DNA from: an uncultured Tenacibaculum sp.
GTDB lineage: Bacteria > Bacteroidota > Bacteroidia > Flavobacteriales > Flavobacteriaceae
Reading direction: 5' to 3'
DNA length: 64,000 nt
NCBI RefSeq assembly: GCF_947499065.1
Contig: NZ_CANMMT010000006.1
Location: 177,536-241,535, forward strand
The position numbers and the translations under genes were made by a program. A model generated the notes under the pieces. The model was not told the origin of the DNA and ran no database searches. It saw only the letters and a program-made list of their open reading frames with translations. Shown here in pieces: positions 1-9,529 of this stretch (its first letter is position 1; every line of letters starts with the position of its first letter).

Positions 1-224
1 ATAATTGCACCTCCTAGAATTATAACTAATCCTACAAAATAACCTGTATAGGATAGAATAAAAGCAAAATTGTCTTTTTCAACAAGTTCATGTGCAATAT
101 TGATTTTCTTATTTATTAAGCTATAAATTAACTTTCCTAAATAAAAGATAATAAAAGCAGAAAGTACATAGCCTAAAGAGTGTCCTAGGCTAATGATGTC
201 TATATATTCGGTTAGGTTTTCCAT
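1..224 (-). CDS. DUF350 (YjfL-like) inner-membrane protein, 3' part cut by window edge
   Basis: The reading frame starts at the ATG at 222-224 on the minus strand and runs off the left edge, giving 74 codons. It shows two hydrophobic helices (about residues 14-30 and 53-74) with the LGYVLSAFIIFYLGKLIY and GYFVGLVIILGGAII patterns typical of DUF350 proteins, which carry pairs of such helices. The family function is unknown, but E. coli yjfL lies in the yjfIJKLM cluster with a PspA paralog. Here it is the last visible gene of an operon read leftward, 28 bp after the lipoprotein gene, which matches that association. The missing C-terminal half should contain two more helices. Family assignment is fairly secure; role is not known. 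Confidence 0.75.
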   Translation of the reverse strand, partial: MENLTEYIDIISLGHSLGYVLSAFIIFYLGKLIYSLINKKINIAHELVEKDNFAFILSYTGYFVGLVIILGGAI

Positions 225-252
225 TTGTGTTTTAATCTTTTTAAGTTAGTTG

Positions 253-1077
253 TTATTTACCAAAGCCTCCGCTTCTTGAACGAGAAGATGATCTGCTATA
301 TCTAGAACTGCTTCTGCTTCTTTTGCTATAACTTTTACTAGAAGTATAGCCTCTTGATCGCATATTAGAAGCACTTCTGCTAACTTTTGAATTTACCTTG
401 CTTTTAAACGTTTGTGGCTTTTTTGCCCAAGAAGTATTTTTATTTCCTGTAGAATTTGTTCCGTATTTGCTAGAACCTCCATAATATGATTTTTTATTAC
501 GATAGTTTCTGTTGTAATCATTCCAGTCTCTTCTAGGGTAGCCATATCCATAACCGTATCTTGGTCCGAAGAATAAATCAGAAAATAATCGATAACGTCC
601 ATAAAAAGCCCAAAAAGAACTTCCGTCGCTATGGGTTCTCCATTCTCCGTATTTAGGATTTCCTACATAATTGTTTACTCCAGCTGGAGCAGAGTTTTTA
701 TCTAATTTTCCATTTTTCTTACTTAGAATAGTCATCCCTAAATCATTTTGATGCTCTTCAAAAGTTATAGGAGAAACTTCCTTCCAATCTGTGTCAATAA
801 TTTTAATATCGGTAGGTTCAGCTAAACTATCTTTTAACTGTTCAATAGATAGGTTTGGTTGTTTTTCTTCAATTAAAATTCGATACTTATGAAAATATTT
901 ATCGGTATCTTCTTTGTAGTCCATATCGGCTAAAATGACACTGTAATCATTTTTGTCAATGTATTTAGTGATGATATTATCGATAGGAGATTTTACAAAT
1001 TTTGGTTTTCTTTCAGTACCACAAGAACTTATTAAAAAACTAATGGTTAATAGAAATAAATAGTTGATAAGTCGCAT
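253..1077 (-). CDS. Lipoprotein with Ser/Arg-rich tail, DUF1190 (YjfM/YgiB)-like
   Basis: This 274-aa protein begins with a lipoprotein signal peptide: a hydrophobic stretch followed by the lipobox ISSC with Cys at residue 19, so it is probably anchored in the membrane facing the periplasm. The middle part has a GYGYGYP segment followed by Asn/Tyr/Arg-rich sequence. The last 70 residues are almost only Ser, Arg, Lys, Tyr and Gly, ending SGGFGK. YgiB/YjfM (DUF1190) lipoproteins also have low-complexity regions and a Gly-Phe-Gly ending, and yjfM is a neighbour of yjfL in E. coli, so the context supports the link, although overall identity was not measured. It lies 3 bp after the DUF4178/2491-like gene and 28 bp before the DUF350 gene, so all three are probably co-transcribed. 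Confidence 0.6.
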   Translation of the reverse strand: MRLINYLFLLTISFLISSCGTERKPKFVKSPIDNIITKYIDKNDYSVILADMDYKEDTDKYFHKYRILIEEKQPNLSIEQLKDSLAEPTDIKIIDTDWKEVSPITFEEHQNDLGMTILSKKNGKLDKNSAPAGVNNYVGNPKYGEWRTHSDGSSFWAFYGRYRLFSDLFFGPRYGYGYGYPRRDWNDYNRNYRNKKSYYGGSSKYGTNSTGNKNTSWAKKPQTFKSKVNSKVSRSASNMRSRGYTSSKSYSKRSRSSSRYSRSSSRSRSGGFGK

Positions 1078-1080
1078 AGT

Positions 1081-1635
1081 TTATTCGTTGTATGATGGTA
1101 AAATATTACTAATTTCAAATGGTTTAAGTATTTTTCCAATACTTACTTCAAAGTCATTTTCGTCCCATTGTTCAATGGTTAAACATTTTTCTTCGTCTTC
1201 ATCTAAGTAGTAAAAAGAAATAAGTTCTTCCCAGTTTTCGTTTTCTACATTTCTATAGTATCCTGGAGACTCTTCGTCCAAGTAATAAGTAATATTTTGA
1301 TGTGTAATTTTTTTTGGAGGTTTTCCATTAGTGTCAATATAGTCGGTAACAGTTTCTCCTAGTTTTCTGTATTTTAATTCTTCTGAAAGAGAAATGATAA
1401 GGTCATCATCTTCTTCTATATGAAGAAATCGTTTCTTTCCTTTAGATTCAATTACAAATTCTCTTGAGAAATGATTGTTTCCCCAATCATATTCAGACAT
1501 TTTGGTAACTGTCCAAGTTTCTAAATCGTAATCTAATAGATAACCGTTTTCTAAATCGGTTACTTTGATGTTAATTGGGTCGTAATGTTTTTCTTCTTCT
1601 TTTTTATTGCTTTTGAATAAATCAAAAAATCCCAT
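1081..1635 (-). CDS. DUF4178/DUF2491-like cytoplasmic protein
   Basis: This is a 184-aa soluble protein without signal peptide or membrane helix. It starts MGFFDLFKSNKKEEE, a short amphipathic and basic leader. Two beta-rich repeats follow, around residues 25-85 and 110-170, each containing the LDYDLETWTVTKMSEYDW or YYLDEESPGYYRNVENENW type of pattern (a Trp-containing strand followed by an EW or EE turn). That arrangement resembles DUF4178 and the YjfK family DUF2491, both of which occur beside DUF350 genes. It lies 15 bp downstream of the AAA+ ATPase gene and 3 bp before the lipoprotein gene. Function is unknown; the name is based on pattern and neighbourhood. Confidence 0.55.
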   Translation of the reverse strand: MGFFDLFKSNKKEEEKHYDPINIKVTDLENGYLLDYDLETWTVTKMSEYDWGNNHFSREFVIESKGKKRFLHIEEDDDLIISLSEELKYRKLGETVTDYIDTNGKPPKKITHQNITYYLDEESPGYYRNVENENWEELISFYYLDEDEEKCLTIEQWDENDFEVSIGKILKPFEISNILPSYNE

Positions 1636-1650
1636 AGTAGTAGGTTGTAG

Positions 1651-4600
1651 TTAGTTTTTATTTTCTAATCCTTTCTGTAAAACAGATTTTATTCCTTCCA
1701 AATTTTCTGTAAATGCCATCATTTGACTTAGAATTTGTGTCATTTCATTTTTGTTTCCTAAACCATTTAGTTTGTTGTTTTTAAGGAAAATCTTCTTAAT
1801 ATCGTCCCAACGTTCTTGTTCTTCTTTAGATTGAGAGCTAATCAATTCTTTATATTTTAAGAGATTGGCTTCAGCTGCTGAGGTTAGGGTTTGTGATTCA
1901 CTTTCGTAATGAGATAATAACAAACGTCCTAATTCATCTTGATTCATGATAGGAACAATTTTAGCAACTAATTTGTTCATGTCACGATACGAACCTTGTA
2001 GTTTGAATGAAGGCTCAGTTCTATAACTGTCTTCCATTGCTGCTGATTGAATATAGGTTTGATTCACTTTTAAAATAGTATCTCTGATTGTAATCACTTT
2101 TTCAAGAACTGCAATGTAATCTTGCACTTCTTGTTTGGTGTGATTTCCTTTTAAGTTAATCTCCTGTGTATTATTTTCCACTTTGTCAATTAGCGTGTAA
2201 ACATCATCAAAATACTTACTACTTAGTTGGTGTAAAACAGGGTTAGAGGTTAAAGAATTTTCTATTAAACTTAATTTAAATAAATGTGCTGTATCACCTA
2301 TAATATCTCCTAAATTGTATATATCTGCTCTGTTAGCAAGCATGTCTGGTATTTGGAATCTGTCACCGCTTTCGGTATAAGGGTTTCCTGCCATAATAAC
2401 ACAAAACTTTTTCCCTCTTAAATCGTAGGTTTTAGATTTTCCATTGTAAATACCTTCTATTTTTCTTGTTCCGTCGGAAAGAGAAATAAACTTTTGTAAA
2501 AACTCTGGATTACAGTGTTGGATGTCATCTAGATATAACATTACATTGTCTCCCATTTCAAAAGCTAAGTTTAATTTTTTTAACTCTTCTCTTGATGCTG
2601 AGTTGTTAGCAGACATTGGGTCTACAGAAGTCACTTCATGACCAATTGCAGGACCATTAATTTTCATAAATACCAATCCTAATCGGTTTGATATGTATTC
2701 CATTAAGGTAGTTTTACCATACCCAGGAGGAGAAATTAATAATAGCATACCCATTCTATCGGTACGTTTATTGTCTCCAACTGTTCCTAATTGTTTAGCA
2801 AGGTTGTCACCAATTAGAGGGAAGTAAACTTGGTCTATCAGTTTATTTCTTACAAAAGAAGAAAGTACTCTTGGTTTGAATTCTTCTAATTTTAATTCTT
2901 CTTTTAATTCTTCTGTAACTTGATGTTTTGCTTCTCTATATTTTATAAAGTTAGGTACTTCATTTTGATTAAATTGTGTAAGCTCTTCAATGAAGTTATG
3001 ATAGTCAAACTCAATAGTATTTTCGTTAATTGTTGAATGGTTACCTTTTAATCCTTCTAATACTTGTTTTGGATGAACATTAATAGGGTTTAAAGCTGAT
3101 AGATTTTCAAATAGTAATAATACTACGACTTCATTTATATAATTAATTTCAGTAGGAGCCTTTTCTATAATGAAGGAACTTACCCATTGTTTCGCTAATT
3201 GAATTTTATCGGTGTACTCTTCGAGCTTTTCTGTACTTGCTTTAAATTTATGAAGAGCATTTTGCCTATCTAAAGTTTTAATAAATGTCTCTTTTAAAAC
3301 TAGTGCTTCCGGACTTGTGTGAAAAGTATTGTTGCTCTTTAATTCATTGAATAAGTACCTAGCAATAACTTTAGATTGGTCATTTGAAAAAAGCTGTGTT
3401 TTTTCTGAAAAACTATTTAAATAATCAGTTAAGTCATCAATAATGAAGTCATAAGCAGTGCTATTTGGAAACACAGCTAAAACTTCACCAGAAGCCTTAA
3501 TTGAAGTATTGTAGTTTGTTTTTTGTTCTTCGGTTAATGAGTTCCAGAAATATTGAGCAAAGGCTCTTACGTCTGGAGTAAAAGTTAGTAATCCAAGTTC
3601 GTGATGTTTATGTACTAATGTGTGTAATATTTTTGCAGCATCAACATCATGAACACCTTTTATATAGCCTTCAGCATAAGAATTGCTACTTTCTTTTCTG
3701 ATTAAATTTAGTAGCTCTTCTTCGGTAAGGTTGATTAATTCTTCTTCTTTAAATTTATTGAATAATTTAAAAGCTAGGAATGAAGATCTATAAACAGTGT
3801 TGTTTTCTGAAACTAATTCTTGGTCCCAATATTTTTTTGAATTAAGTAAGATTTCATTTGAAACTTTTTCGTAAAAATCGGTTCCAGTTAAGTGGTAGTA
3901 TAACTCTTCGTTTTTGTAAACAATAGTAAGGTCGAGTAATTGTTTGTTTACCCCAAATTTGTGCTTTCCTAATTTGATTACATTTTCACCGTCTTCGTAA
4001 AGTTCTTGCTTGTCTTTTAGTTTTCTAAGTGCATCTTCTTTTGCAACTTTTAATTGCGTTTCTATAGCTTCTGCTTTACCGATATCGTCTAATTCTTTTA
4101 GTTGACTAATAATGTCTCTAACTTTATTAATCATTAAGTCAGCAGCAAAATACCCGTTGATGTCTTCAGTTGAATTGAAAGTAAGTGCTTTTTTGCTTAC
4201 ACCTTTTAAAATTCTTTCTGAAGCTGTTTGTAGCGCTACAGTTTTTTTGTTTCTTTTTTCAATTAAGCTGTTCTTTCTGTTATCGAAAGCGGCATGAACT
4301 TCTTCTCTTTTTTCAATAATCAAAGTAATAAACTCTTCAAAATCGGCAAATTTTCCTTCTAGCTCTTCAAGTTGAATAGCTGTTTTGGTTAAGAATTCAT
4401 CACATTTTTCAGGTGTATTAGCAATGTCTATGTAATTGATGATACTTTGGTCAATTAGCTTTAACTGTGCATTAAAATCGGCCTTAGCTTCTTTGCTTCC
4501 TAAGCTTTTGATGCTATTCTTAATTCCAGATTTTAACTGGTTTAATGTCGCAAAAATCAATGAGATGTTATCAATAATCTTAGTAGATTGTGAAGTGTCT

Positions 4601-6513
4601 TCGATTTCTAAATTTGAAACAATATCAATTAGCATCTCTAAATCGGAAGTAATCTGATTAACTTCTTTCTCTAGAGCTTTGGCGTCTATTACCTTTTTAA
4701 TATTTGGTAAAGCTTCTTCTTTTTCTGAAACTCTCTTATGGTAAGGTTCTAATGCTTTATCGTTTAAAAGAAACTGAACACAACGTTTAGAAATAAGGTT
4801 GTTTTGTTCGGCAACTTGCTCTTCTAATTCTTTTAAGAGATTTGCATTTATATATCGAATATCATGTAAGCTAATTACTTCTCCTCGTAAGGTTCGTAAT
4901 TGATTCAACAGAACAACAAAGTCGTCAATAGATTTAAAAGAAGTACTTTTTATTTTGCTGAATAACTCATCAGATTTCTGATTAATGTTTTTAGTTTCCT
5001 TTTCAGCTTGTTTTTTTAGTTGAACTACCTTCTCAAACTCTTCAATAGCAGCATTTGCAGCTTCATTTATTTGAGCAATAGGAATGTTTAACTGTGAAGT
5101 TTCTTTTTCAGGTAACCAGTAATAAGTGTCGTTTATATCTTTTGATATTTTGGCAATATCGTTGTATAAGCCTGTATAATTATCTTCTTTATTTAATAGG
5201 TTGATTAATTCGTGACACTCTGCCATGGCGCGAACAATATCTTTATTACCTATTTTGTATAATAATGTATTTTCATGTTGTGAAGGCATAAAATCTCCTT
5301 TCAAATACGGAGTTTGCCAAATTTGAACTACATGATGTTTTGTTTGTTCATTTTCTGTTTTAAAATAACAAAGTTCTCCATTTTGTAATACAGTAAAACC
5401 ATTACAAATTATTGGGGTTTTAACTTCTTGTTCTATGATGTTGTACGACATTAAAATGTATAAACCACGGATGGTTGCATAAAATACATATAAGAAGTCT
5501 TCTCCATTAGGAGATACTATTTTTTCTTGGAATTTTACTTCCTTAGCATCGTTTTCAAAAAGTTTATATTCTCCAGTTTGTAGGTAATATCCGTTGGGAA
5601 ATATAATACCATGGTCATCTGGTAACTGAACAGCAGTGTCTTTAATGCTGTCTATTTTTTGAACTTCCTGAAGTTTGTGGTTGTAAACAAAATAACGAGA
5701 TGGTTCTTGAAATGGTTTCACTTCTAGGGTAATTAGATTTCCTAAATTACCATATCTGAATTGACCATCGTCTAATGTTTGATCTATATGTTCAACAGGT
5801 TCAGAAAGAATTCCTCTTCCTTCATCTGTGTTGTCTTCAATTTTAATAGTTAAATCTCCTCCAATAGTTTCTACAAAAATCTTATCTAAAATAGATACAT
5901 GAGAGTAGGTTCCATAGCGGTGCATATCACGAGTTACTTCCTGCCATTTAAACTCGTGTTGTGTAGGGAATTTATATTCGTGTTCACTTCTATTATCAAT
6001 ATATTGAAGACTATTTTCGTTGATAAGCCATTTAAAAGCTTTAATATCGTTTTTGTTTTCGCTTAACTGAAAAACCATGTATAGGTAATTTCCAATTACA
6101 GCAAATTTTGAGAAAATAGTATTTCTATAATATTTATAAAGATTGGTAAAGTCATCAATAAAAATAGAATCGTTTAATAAATCTAAAGATTGAATGTGAA
6201 AACGTTGGTCTTTAAATTCATAAATACTAAACACATCCGATAGTTTGATGTCTGTTCTTAATCCGAAGTGAACATTGTACCCGAAAATAGAGATGTTGCC
6301 TAAAGAAACGATATCTCTGGCAATACAATTGTTTTCGGTGTTAATTCTATCATTAGCAATTAATTTGGTTTCTATAGCTCCAAAAACATGTTTTCTATCC
6401 TCATTTAGGGTATGTAATCTTTCTTGTAGGTCTTGCTTTTGTTTTTGCAATCTACTTTGAATGATTTCATAGGTGCCGCCATCTAATTGCTGTGCATTGT
6501 TTTGGTTTTCCAT
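1651..6513 (-). CDS. Giant AAA+ ATPase with N-terminal DUF3686-type region (annotated elsewhere as DNA repair ATPase)
   Basis: The protein has 1620 residues. Residues 1-430 are beta-rich with repeated YxY/FxV strands like a propeller (DUF3686 type). Residues about 430-850 are charged coiled coil, and about 850-1200 are helical. The AAA+ module is C-terminal: Walker A SPPGYGKTTLM near residue 1262, Walker B LYLDDIQ near 1328 and sensor-1 MAGNP near 1376, similar to MoxR-type ATPases. No nuclease or DNA-binding motif is visible, so the 'DNA repair' label carried by homologs is doubtful. The neighbours (flotillin, PspA, DUF350) argue for remodelling of a membrane-stress complex. It is separated from the flotillin gene by a hairpin terminator, so it probably has its own promoter in 6514-6610, where a GGTGT-N7-ACACC dyad (6562-6578) is visible. 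Confidence 0.8.
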   Translation of the reverse strand: MENQNNAQQLDGGTYEIIQSRLQKQKQDLQERLHTLNEDRKHVFGAIETKLIANDRINTENNCIARDIVSLGNISIFGYNVHFGLRTDIKLSDVFSIYEFKDQRFHIQSLDLLNDSIFIDDFTNLYKYYRNTIFSKFAVIGNYLYMVFQLSENKNDIKAFKWLINENSLQYIDNRSEHEYKFPTQHEFKWQEVTRDMHRYGTYSHVSILDKIFVETIGGDLTIKIEDNTDEGRGILSEPVEHIDQTLDDGQFRYGNLGNLITLEVKPFQEPSRYFVYNHKLQEVQKIDSIKDTAVQLPDDHGIIFPNGYYLQTGEYKLFENDAKEVKFQEKIVSPNGEDFLYVFYATIRGLYILMSYNIIEQEVKTPIICNGFTVLQNGELCYFKTENEQTKHHVVQIWQTPYLKGDFMPSQHENTLLYKIGNKDIVRAMAECHELINLLNKEDNYTGLYNDIAKISKDINDTYYWLPEKETSQLNIPIAQINEAANAAIEEFEKVVQLKKQAEKETKNINQKSDELFSKIKSTSFKSIDDFVVLLNQLRTLRGEVISLHDIRYINANLLKELEEQVAEQNNLISKRCVQFLLNDKALEPYHKRVSEKEEALPNIKKVIDAKALEKEVNQITSDLEMLIDIVSNLEIEDTSQSTKIIDNISLIFATLNQLKSGIKNSIKSLGSKEAKADFNAQLKLIDQSIINYIDIANTPEKCDEFLTKTAIQLEELEGKFADFEEFITLIIEKREEVHAAFDNRKNSLIEKRNKKTVALQTASERILKGVSKKALTFNSTEDINGYFAADLMINKVRDIISQLKELDDIGKAEAIETQLKVAKEDALRKLKDKQELYEDGENVIKLGKHKFGVNKQLLDLTIVYKNEELYYHLTGTDFYEKVSNEILLNSKKYWDQELVSENNTVYRSSFLAFKLFNKFKEEELINLTEEELLNLIRKESSNSYAEGYIKGVHDVDAAKILHTLVHKHHELGLLTFTPDVRAFAQYFWNSLTEEQKTNYNTSIKASGEVLAVFPNSTAYDFIIDDLTDYLNSFSEKTQLFSNDQSKVIARYLFNELKSNNTFHTSPEALVLKETFIKTLDRQNALHKFKASTEKLEEYTDKIQLAKQWVSSFIIEKAPTEINYINEVVVLLLFENLSALNPINVHPKQVLEGLKGNHSTINENTIEFDYHNFIEELTQFNQNEVPNFIKYREAKHQVTEELKEELKLEEFKPRVLSSFVRNKLIDQVYFPLIGDNLAKQLGTVGDNKRTDRMGMLLLISPPGYGKTTLMEYISNRLGLVFMKINGPAIGHEVTSVDPMSANNSASREELKKLNLAFEMGDNVMLYLDDIQHCNPEFLQKFISLSDGTRKIEGIYNGKSKTYDLRGKKFCVIMAGNPYTESGDRFQIPDMLANRADIYNLGDIIGDTAHLFKLSLIENSLTSNPVLHQLSSKYFDDVYTLIDKVENNTQEINLKGNHTKQEVQDYIAVLEKVITIRDTILKVNQTYIQSAAMEDSYRTEPSFKLQGSYRDMNKLVAKIVPIMNQDELGRLLLSHYESESQTLTSAAEANLLKYKELISSQSKEEQERWDDIKKIFLKNNKLNGLGNKNEMTQILSQMMAFTENLEGIKSVLQKGLENKN

Positions 6514-6610
6514 GTACTTTTAAAAGTGTGGTTTTAAATAAATAGAAACAATAAAATATTAGGTGTATGTATGACACCATAATTTTCTTGTTATAAAATA
6601 ACTAAGAAAA

Positions 6611-6641
6611 CAAAGAGTTTATCGATGTGATAAACTCTTTG
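6611..6641 (-). terminator. Intrinsic terminator after the flotillin gene
   Basis: Perfect 13-bp stem: CAAAGAGTTTATC at 6611-6623 pairs with 6629-6641 around a 5-nt loop. On the minus strand it is followed by TTTTCTT. It lies 10 bp beyond the flotillin stop codon and separates the PspA-flotillin transcript from the AAA+ operon. Confidence 0.75.
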
Positions 6642-6651
6642 TAAAAGTTGT

Positions 6652-8760
6652 TTATGATAACTTTTGGTTAGATAAACCTAATCCTTTTGCTAAATTGAAT
6701 AGGTTACTAAAAAGGTTTTCATCATCTGAACTAGTTGCTTTTCCTTTTAAGTCCATTAAAAGGTTGGCCACTGTTAAGTTTTTAATGTCTTCAGAAGAAA
6801 TTCCGTATTTGGTAGCAAAGTCTTTTACTTTGTCTAATAGGTTACCTTTTACATCATCACTTCCTAAAATAGCATCTTTTACATCTTGAATGTTGTCACT
6901 GTGTTGTACTAGTCTATCAAACCCTTTAGCCTTGGTAATTTGCCCAATGATTTGATCGAAGAACATAGTTTCACCACCAACAATATCAATATTAGCAGCT
7001 TTCAATGCGTCACCAATAACTTGTGCTTGTGCATCTGCAATATCTTTCTGAACATTAATGTGAGCTAAATCTACTTTTAATTCTTTTTCTAAGCGTAGCT
7101 TGAATTCTTCGTGTTCTTTACCAACACCGTCAAGTTTCTTCATTGCTTCCGCTTTTTCTTCAATTCCAGCTGCTTCAGCTAAAGCAATCTCTTTGTCACC
7201 AGTAGCTTGTGCTAACGCTTTTTCTTTGATAACTTCCGCTTCTGCAATTCCTTCTTCTTTAAGGGCTTCTGCTTTTGCTAAAGTTCCAGCTGCTTCAGCT
7301 TTTGCTTTTTTCTCAATGATTGTAGCTTCTACTAATCCTTGACGTTCGTTAGCATCTGCTTTAGCATGCATTACTTGTGCTTCAGACATACCAATAGTAG
7401 CTTCTTCTTTAGCTTTAGCTTCAGCTAATGTTTTTCTAGCTTCAGCTTCTTTTTCACTTGCTTCTTTTTGAGCTTGTGCATGGATGTTAATTTCTTCTGC
7501 TTTTTGCTTAGCAGCTTCTTTTTCTGCTTCTGCTAGCTTAATTCGCTTAATTAATTGCTCTTGAGCGGACTTCTCAGCTAAAGTAATAGCAACTTGCTTT
7601 TCACGATCGGCACCTTTAAAAGCTTCGATGTCTTTCATGTTTTCTTGCTCTTCAACAACACCTTTCTCTAGCATTACTCTGTCGCGAATTACATCTTGAA
7701 TGTTCTTCTTCTCAACTTCTACAACTTTCTCTTTTTCAATTTGAGCAAGTGTAACAATACGCTCACGTTCTGTAGCTTCTAAAGCTCTGTCTTTTTCTAC
7801 TCTTTCTGTTTCAACAGCTTCAGTACGTATTTTGTTTTTCTCTGCAACAATGATTTGACGTTGCATGTTTTCTTCTGCAACCTGTACCTTTTCTTCAGTA
7901 GCAATTCTAGCAGTTTCAGATTTTAAACGTTCTTCTTCAGCTACTTTTAAAGTCTCTGCTTCTTCACGAGCTTTTATGTTAGCAATTTCTCTTTTTTGTT
8001 GCTCTTCTTTTTCTGCTAATTGTTTATCTAGCTCTAAGATAGCTTCTCTAGCTTCTACATCTTGTTTACGGATAACTTTTTCTTCATCACGCTTAATTAA
8101 GTTAGATTTTACATTTTGTGCAGCTGTTAATTCAGTAATTTTCTTGATACCTTCAGAATCTAAAATATTATCAGCTTTTAAATATTGAACATCAGTTTGT
8201 TCTAAATAATCAATAGCACAATCATCTAAAACATATCCATTTAAATCTTTTCTAATAAGCTCCATGATTTCGTCTCTAAACTCCATACGAGCCTCGTATA
8301 AATCCACAAAATCGAATTTTTTACCTACAGTTTTTAAAGCTTCGGAAAATTTTGCTCCAAAAAGTTCTTCTAAAGTAGAGATGTTAGAAGCTCTTTCACA
8401 ACCAATGGTTTGCGCTACTTCTATAATGTCGTCTTTAGATTTATTAACTCGTAAAAAGAAAGCGACTTTAATATCTGCACGCATATTGTCTTTACAAATA
8501 AGACCATCATCGCCTAAACGTTCAATTTCGATTTTTTTAACCGAAATATCCATAACTTCTACTTTGTGTAGAACTGGAATCACATACATTCCTTTATCAA
8601 ATGCTACTGCAGTACCTCCAAAACCAGTTTTAACTAAGGCTTCTCCCTGAGGGATTTTTTTATAGAACATTGCTATAACTGCAATGAAGACTATAAATAA
8701 AAATAAAAGACCTACAACAGCTATAATGGCAATTTGTGCTCCATTACTTAATGTATCCAT
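6652..8760 (-). CDS. Flotillin / SPFH-domain protein (YqiK-like)
   Basis: This 702-aa protein has one N-terminal membrane segment (about residues 9-32). An SPFH/Band-7 domain follows (about 35-210), with the start KIPQGEALVKTGFGG typical of YqiK flotillins. A long helical region rich in Glu-Ala and Lys-Ala repeats spans about 220-560, as expected for flotillin coiled coils. The C-terminal 140 residues contain the KAANIDIVGGETMFFDQII segment conserved in flotillins. Flotillins oligomerise on the inner leaflet and organise membrane microdomains. Upstream lies a YqiJ-like OB-fold membrane protein, the usual partner, and PspA. Gene and length (about 550 in YqiK) agree apart from a longer C-terminus. 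Confidence 0.92.
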   Translation of the reverse strand: MDTLSNGAQIAIIAVVGLLFLFIVFIAVIAMFYKKIPQGEALVKTGFGGTAVAFDKGMYVIPVLHKVEVMDISVKKIEIERLGDDGLICKDNMRADIKVAFFLRVNKSKDDIIEVAQTIGCERASNISTLEELFGAKFSEALKTVGKKFDFVDLYEARMEFRDEIMELIRKDLNGYVLDDCAIDYLEQTDVQYLKADNILDSEGIKKITELTAAQNVKSNLIKRDEEKVIRKQDVEAREAILELDKQLAEKEEQQKREIANIKAREEAETLKVAEEERLKSETARIATEEKVQVAEENMQRQIIVAEKNKIRTEAVETERVEKDRALEATERERIVTLAQIEKEKVVEVEKKNIQDVIRDRVMLEKGVVEEQENMKDIEAFKGADREKQVAITLAEKSAQEQLIKRIKLAEAEKEAAKQKAEEINIHAQAQKEASEKEAEARKTLAEAKAKEEATIGMSEAQVMHAKADANERQGLVEATIIEKKAKAEAAGTLAKAEALKEEGIAEAEVIKEKALAQATGDKEIALAEAAGIEEKAEAMKKLDGVGKEHEEFKLRLEKELKVDLAHINVQKDIADAQAQVIGDALKAANIDIVGGETMFFDQIIGQITKAKGFDRLVQHSDNIQDVKDAILGSDDVKGNLLDKVKDFATKYGISSEDIKNLTVANLLMDLKGKATSSDDENLFSNLFNLAKGLGLSNQKLS

Positions 8761-8779
8761 AAAATTTAATTGTTATTAG

Positions 8780-9508
8780 TTAGTTATTATTTTCATAGTG
8801 TTGAACCAGGTATAAGTTGTCTCCTTTTACTTGGTTTATTATTATTATATTCTCATCCATGTTTATTGGTTTTCCATCAATAGATTTTACATAAACAATA
8901 ATTGGACTTGATTCTATTTTTATTTTTGCTTTTCCAACGCGTTCGTTTTTTATGTTTGTTTCTAAAACTCCAACTCTTCCAATTAAATCAATAGAGTTAA
9001 CTCCTTTTTTACTAAAATTTTTAAAGAAAGACTTAAAAGGAGTTGTACCTATTTTTGTTACTATTAAAGAAGGAATAATAGCTAAAAAGAAAATAATAAA
9101 ACCGAAACTGTTATTATAACTGTTGGTTAAGTTAGTTATGAAAACGGTTAAAAACCACCAAGAAAAAATCCAAAAAGTGAATGTGAACATAAATGGCAAT
9201 CCAACAAAGTTGAAATATACCAAAGCTACTTGCCACCATTTTAAATCCTTTTTTCTGTCTTTTATGATGTCCTGATGTTTTACTTCTGCATTTGAAACGT
9301 CTTCAATAGATATATTACCACTATCAAGACTGGTTTCAGTATCTATGTCAAAGTCGCTATCAATATCAACGTCAACTTCTACATCAAAGTCTAAATCGAA
9401 ATCAATTCCTGAAAGCATTGTTAGCAACCAGTATAAAACTAAAATAATTAGTAATACGGTTAGTGAAATGTTTACAGGGGAAAAAAGTATATCAGTTAAT
9501 TCAACCAT
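8780..9508 (-). CDS. YqiJ/NfeD-like membrane protein with OB-fold C-terminus
   Basis: This 242-aa protein has an N-terminal helix (about residues 14-32). It is followed by an unusual acidic segment in which Asp or Glu alternates with hydrophobic residues (about 36-62, for example DFDLDFDVEVDVDID). Two or three more helices lie around 95-150, and a C-terminal beta-rich OB-like domain spans about 172-240 and starts with LIGRVGVLETN. YqiJ (DUF1449) and NfeD proteins have this layout and are encoded next to flotillins, which they probably help to anchor or assemble. It lies 19 bp upstream of the flotillin gene and 21 bp downstream of pspA. The alternating-Asp stretch was not expected for the family. 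Confidence 0.8.
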   Translation of the reverse strand: MVELTDILFSPVNISLTVLLIILVLYWLLTMLSGIDFDLDFDVEVDVDIDSDFDIDTETSLDSGNISIEDVSNAEVKHQDIIKDRKKDLKWWQVALVYFNFVGLPFMFTFTFWIFSWWFLTVFITNLTNSYNNSFGFIIFFLAIIPSLIVTKIGTTPFKSFFKNFSKKGVNSIDLIGRVGVLETNIKNERVGKAKIKIESSPIIVYVKSIDGKPINMDENIIIINQVKGDNLYLVQHYENNN

Positions 9509-9529
9509 GTATTGTTTAGTTTTATTCTA

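Noticed and set aside
6695..8650. Long plus-strand open frames inside the flotillin gene
   Set aside because: Their products are Ser/Ala-rich mirror readings of the Glu/Ala/Lys repeats of the flotillin; no promoter or family match.
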